From: Morchella semilibera
Taxonomy: Eukaryota > Ascomycota > Pezizomycetes > Pezizales > Morchellaceae
Assembly: GCA_009192285.1 (NCBI GenBank)
Contig: CM018603.1
Location: 3,526,588 to 3,590,587 of the forward strand
Reading direction: 5' to 3'
DNA length: 64,000 bases
A program made the translations under genes and the position numbers. The notes beneath the pieces were generated by a model. That model did no database searches. It saw nothing but the letters and a program-made list of their open reading frames with translations, and was not told the DNA's origin. This document shows, piece after piece, positions 56,971 to 64,000 of this stretch; position 1 is the stretch's first letter, and every line of letters begins with the position of its first letter.

Positions 56971-59023
56971 ACCATGTAGTCACTTTTCTATACAGTGGTA
57001 AACACATGTACCACAGGTTGATTTTTTCTGTGTATGTGGCGGGTGCATAGGGGGTATATAGGATACGCATGCATGTATCTACATGTAGTGTTGACACGTC
57101 TTTAAAGCTGCACCACTGTCGGCGTACAATGGTGTGACATGGTAATTACATGTAAATGGGGGAGTTTTGATTTTTTAGATACGCTTGTTAATCTTTTGCT
57201 ATAATTATCAATTTCATCGCGTGTGTGCCTGGCTGTAACAAGTAACTGGCAAAAACAGTCAAAGAATTTATCTTCACTAGGGCTTGGCTTTTTAACCCTT
57301 CTTTCCTTTTTTGTCCCCACCCCCTCTGCCCCCGGGCCCCTCCCTCCGCTCCCTCTGCCTTTTGATACCAGTACTTCTAGTTAAATTATCTCGGTACATT
57401 TGGTTTGGCTGGCTGCCATGGTGGGTAAGGTTTATCACCCTCGACTAATCTATTCCAGTACATACATTTAGGCCGGAAGACTTAGCACTTCTTATGATCA
57501 TAAATTCTTGAACTAACACAGCGCACTTTCATGACAAGTAACGTCGTGGGCACACACATGCCCATCCATGAATGAATACATCACATATCCACCCAGGAGA
57601 CATATTGACAGATCCTCCCCTCACCCCGCCATAACCCAATACCCTATCCAGAGCCCCGCACCCAACCCCGCTATCAATCAACCACATCACAGATAACTAC
57701 TCGTACAGCAGCCCGCCAACAACCCGCAACTTATTCACCCACCCCACACACTCCAGGCTACGGGCCCAGCCATTCCTCAACACACCAGTGCCAGCAGCAA
57801 AGCGGGGCTCTCAAACCACATGGGGAATCCTACGTTGTGTATCTCTGCCCTGTACCAGTACCAGCGGAGTGGAAACCCTTTTGACTCTTGCCCCTCCACC
57901 CCCCCCCCTAACCTGCTCCCATACATGTAGCTGACTACCCCCCACAGTTACCCCGTCACTACGACTAAGATCGAGGCGCAGATACCCCAACCCCGTGCAC
58001 CAGCTTATTCCATAAGTGGGTACATGGGCCAACCCACGGCATCCGCCGCCAAGCAGTTCTCCTATGTACCGAAACTGAAAACTAGATATGGGGCTACCGA
58101 CAAGTTTAAGAGCAACGATGGGTCTTCCTGCCGTCCTGTGGTAGATGAGGAGGCAGACAGGGCAGTCTCCAGCCAGCCAGGCAAGACAGGTAGGCAGTAG
58201 GCGGGCCACGCAGGCCAGCACCCCTTAGGGATCCTCCGTTCCCAGCCACTTCTTCAGCTGGAGCATGTGGCGTGGGTATCTATACATACATGTACATGTA
58301 CGTTAGATACATAGATGTAGCTATGTAGGCGGGTAGGTAAGTTCTACGGCTTGAGCGCACAATCCGCCAGACGCAATCACAAACTATCACTCGTCCCATC
58401 CATCAATCCGTGTGCTCGCGTGATGACACCGCCAATCACAGCGCACGAGTGATATCCCATGATCGGCTCACCGACTGCAACTAGAGCAGTAGCTAAAGTA
58501 CGATGCGAAGATTCACGGCCACGGCCACGCACGCCGTAAAGAATGTTTACAGAGCTACACATTCAGTTACTCCCTAACCACTACCACGAGCGTCCCCAGA
58601 GGTAGGAAGTATGTAGGTAGGTACGTAGTTACGAGAGGGTACCTATCATCACCTCTGTTGTAGTTACATGCAGTGCCATGTATGCATCTATTATGCCTCC
58701 CGCACCGTACCGAACCTGTAATAATACAGCCACAGCCACCCAGCCCAACCCAACCCAACCCAGCCGCACAGGAAGAGTAAGCGAGAAAAAAAAAAAGAAA
58801 GAAAAAAAGAAAAAAAATCAGTCTATCAAAAAAATCACAAATCACCCAAAGCCAGCCCGCAGTTAAAAGAGTTTTTTTTTTTAATCATTTTCCAACGCCC
58901 ATTTCCCGCGATGACGACAAGTGGAAAGAAGAAAAGGAGAAGGAGAGTGAAGGATAGCATACAAATAGAAGGGGGAGAGAGAGGCTGTGAGGGGAGGAGG
59001 GGGGAAAAAGAGAGGAGAAAAAA
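56971..59023. other. Long gene-free interval
   Basis: Convergent 3' flanks of the acidic-protein gene and YDJ1. Dispersed motif at 58374-58393 (minus) and 58446-58465 (plus, the closest match to consensus), TACATGTA at 57080, 57147, 57922, 58287 and 58293, and A-rich runs at about 58785-58817. No gene. Confidence 0.55.
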
Positions 59024-60524
59024 CTACGCCTGCGCACATTGCGGCTGGGCGTCCATATCTTCGTCGTCGTCATCCTCGTCGACCCATGCGCCACCGGACT
59101 GGCTATCGTCGTTTCCATACTGCGGGCGAGAATGTTAGTTTATGTTTCTAGTAGGATGGGAAGTGGTTTGGGGGGGGGGGGGTGATTACTTCTTCCATGT
59201 TCGCATCCTCATATTCGACCTCATCCACCTGCTCGGCCTTAATCTCCTCTGCGGTCGACTTCGGCAGCAGCTCCCTAATCTTCTCCACGTCGGGGACCCA
59301 TCCGTCCTTTGGGAACTCGATGTCGATGACGAGATAAAGGTCGCCTCTCGCCTCACTCCTCTTTATGGGCATTCCCTCGCCCTTCACCTTTAAGACCTGC
59401 CCAGGCCTCAACACCTTCCCCCTCGGCACCTTAACGACGATGCCCCTCCCATCCAGGTGCTTTAGCACCACCTTCTCAAATCCCGTTAGGGCTTCTGCCA
59501 GCGTCACACTCAACCGTGCACTCAGGTCCGTGCCGCTGCGGTCGAAAACATCATGATCCTTCTCCTCAATAACAAAGACGATGTTTCCCGTCTCCATGTC
59601 CGGCGCCTCGTCAGCCTCGCCCTCGAGCACGATTTTGTCCCCGTGTTTACTACCGCGCGGGATGTACAGCTCGATGACCTTCTTCTCCTCGTGGACGGCA
59701 GAGCCCTTGCAGCGGCGGCAGCGGTCGCGCTCACGGAAGGTCTGCCCGGTGGCGGAGCAGAGGGAGCAGGGTGAGTTTTCTTGAGTGACGAGACCGCGAC
59801 CAATTTGGCGGAGGTTTTGGGTGAAGCCTTTGCCGGAGCATTGGGTGCACTTTTTGGGCTTGGCGTTTGGCTTTCCGCCAGTTCTAGGTGGAAGTTAGTA
59901 CAGTGTTGGGCGGGAGAGAGAAAGAGGGAAGAAAGGGGGGGGGGTTTACCCGCTGCATTGTGTGCAGAGGACGTTGCGGGTACTCTTCATCTTAACAGTC
60001 TTGCCTTTGTAGAGGTCCTCGAGCGAGACCTCATACTCCTGGACCGTATCCTTCCCTCGTCCCTTCCTCCCCGGCATGCCACCCATACCTCCCATGCCTC
60101 CCATACCGCCCATGCCACCCTTTCCACCCATTCCTCCCATAAACATCTGATTGAGCAGATCCTCGAGGTCGACCTCGCCGTCCATGCCACTACCATTGGC
60201 ACCAGGTGTAAAGTCGGCCATGCCGAATCGGTCATAACGCGCGCGCTTGTCCTCATCATAGAGGATCTCGTAGGCCTGCGAGATATCCTTGAACTTTTGC
60301 TCGGCATCCTCGCGCTCGTGCTCGGGAACCTTATCGGGGTGCGAGGAGAGCGCTGCTTTATGGTAGGCTTTTTTGATCTCGTTCTTTGTGGCGGTGGGTG
60401 GGAGTCCGAGGGTGTCGTAAAGGGTAGTATCAGGAGCGCCGTCCACTGAAAAGAGAGAGAGGGCTAGGTGTTAGTGAGGGATGCAGTGGTTTTTTTTTGG
60501 GGGGGGGATGAAGAGAGGCTTACT
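59024..60524 (-). CDS. YDJ1: Type I DnaJ/Hsp40 co-chaperone, farnesylated Ydj1 type, start codon split by an intron
   Basis: Hsp70 co-chaperone of cytosol and membranes. A 428-residue protein with coding exons 60524, 60445-59950, 59883-59190 and 59119-59024. The A of the start codon is the last base of the leader exon (60524); TG comes from the next exon after a 78-bp intron with donor GTAAGC. J-domain with HPD at residues 36-38 (AALSSHPDKVPEHE), a Gly/Phe-type linker with GGMGG repeats, and four zinc-finger cysteine motifs: CTQCSGTGG, CTQCSGKGF, CSLCSATGQ and CRRCKGSAV. The C-terminal beta domains include PRGSKHGDKIVLEGEADEAP and RGDLYLVIDIEFP. An acidic end leads to PQCAQA; CAQA is a CaaX box, so farnesylation and membrane attachment are expected as for yeast Ydj1. 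The last intron carries a G-run (plus strand 59170-59182). Confidence 0.94.
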
Positions 60525-63578
<3,054 letters not shown>

Positions 63579-64000
63579 AAGGGGTGGGGGATTGTGCTTG
63601 TACATAGTTTTTTTTTTATACAATTAGTTGTGATATGGTAATCCTACCCCGGTTCTGTAAATCTTGGGTTTTCGTTTGTGAGGGTGCTTTCAAGTGGTGT
63701 GGTTTAATCATGGCTTATCACTCGGTTTCGACGATACACCGAACCCCCCAGTTGGTGCACAGTGCACTACAAGGAAGGATAAATGTAATTATACAGCGAA
63801 GGAGAGGGGGTGTCATTTATCATTAAGTGTGCCTATGTACTTAACATAGAGAACGTTAGGTGAATACAGTATCAAAAAGAGGGGTGGGATCACTACGGTA
63901 TTGCCGCTGATACGCTAATAGTGTGGTAAGGATACGGTATTTCTACAGTACTCTTCCTCTCATAGGGGTTTAATTTGGTATTTGTCACCAAACACCGTAG
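63579..64000. other. Downstream flank at the window end
   Basis: GluRS 3' region. Dispersed motif at 63705-63724 (minus), 127 bp past the stop. No gene start is visible before the window ends. Confidence 0.5.

Noticed and set aside
57811-58221. 136-codon minus-strand frame in the gap before YDJ1
   Set aside because: Cys/Leu-rich with no conserved motif and crossed by the palindrome at 57922; likely chance.

Overview
This window looks like nuclear DNA of a filamentous ascomycete (Pezizomycotina). The genes carry many short introns (50-130 bp, mostly GT..AG with CTRAY-like branch sites), and the protein families are fungal (FMP27, PTM1, GEP4, PUS9 with its HRHEPPV motif, a CaaX-ended YDJ1). 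I cannot name a species. An early-diverging class such as Pezizomycetes would fit, but that is a guess. No prophage, CRISPR array, rRNA or convincing tRNA gene was seen.

Layout: a 5'-truncated PUS4 tRNA pseudouridine synthase (1-1226, +); a hotdog thioesterase (2698-3226, -); PUS9/RIB2-type pseudouridine synthase (4286-5932, +); eIF4B/TIF3 (8337-10330, -); a Tim17/22/23-family membrane protein (11061-11958, +); the giant lipid-transfer protein FMP27 (13531-22551, +, seven exons, 2899 aa, fully open); a decayed kelch/transmembrane gene (about 23924-25933, +); two tandem intronless RING proteins (26869-27739 and 29183-30037, -); TRM3 tRNA ribose methyltransferase (31531-36976, -); a kinesin (37206-39371, +); a DUF1308 protein (40243-41967, +); PTM1 (42669-44599, +); a repeat-rich gap with a minisatellite (46162-46498); GEP4 phosphatidylglycerophosphatase (47892-48749, -); a divergent pair of an MFS alpha-glucoside-type transporter (49292-51101, -) and an intracellular GH1 beta-glucosidase (52634-54326, +); an unknown acidic protein (55647-56970, +); a YDJ1 type DnaJ (59024-60524, -); and mitochondrial glutamyl-tRNA synthetase (61172-63578, +).

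Most genes are housekeeping: translation and RNA modification (PUS4, PUS9, TRM3, eIF4B, mitochondrial GluRS), mitochondrial membrane biology (Tim17 family, GEP4), lipid transfer, motors and chaperones. The only pair that looks like a functional cluster is transporter plus beta-glucosidase, which share a 1.5 kb intergenic region.

Two non-coding signals stand out. One is a bipartite motif of about 20 bp, near CGAGTGATATCCCATGATCG, which recurs about 18 times in both orientations, in intergenic DNA and twice inside introns. The other is the palindrome TACATGTA, which I found 27 times although about one copy is expected by chance. Several genes (PUS9, eIF4B, Tim17 family, RING A, TRM3, kinesin) need single-base corrections, often in homopolymers, to restore conserved proteins. 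The genes from 40 to 64 kb and FMP27 need none, so local sequence error is the simplest explanation, although TRM3 and the kelch gene may be truly damaged. All intron coordinates were derived by hand from splice signals, reading frame and family conservation.
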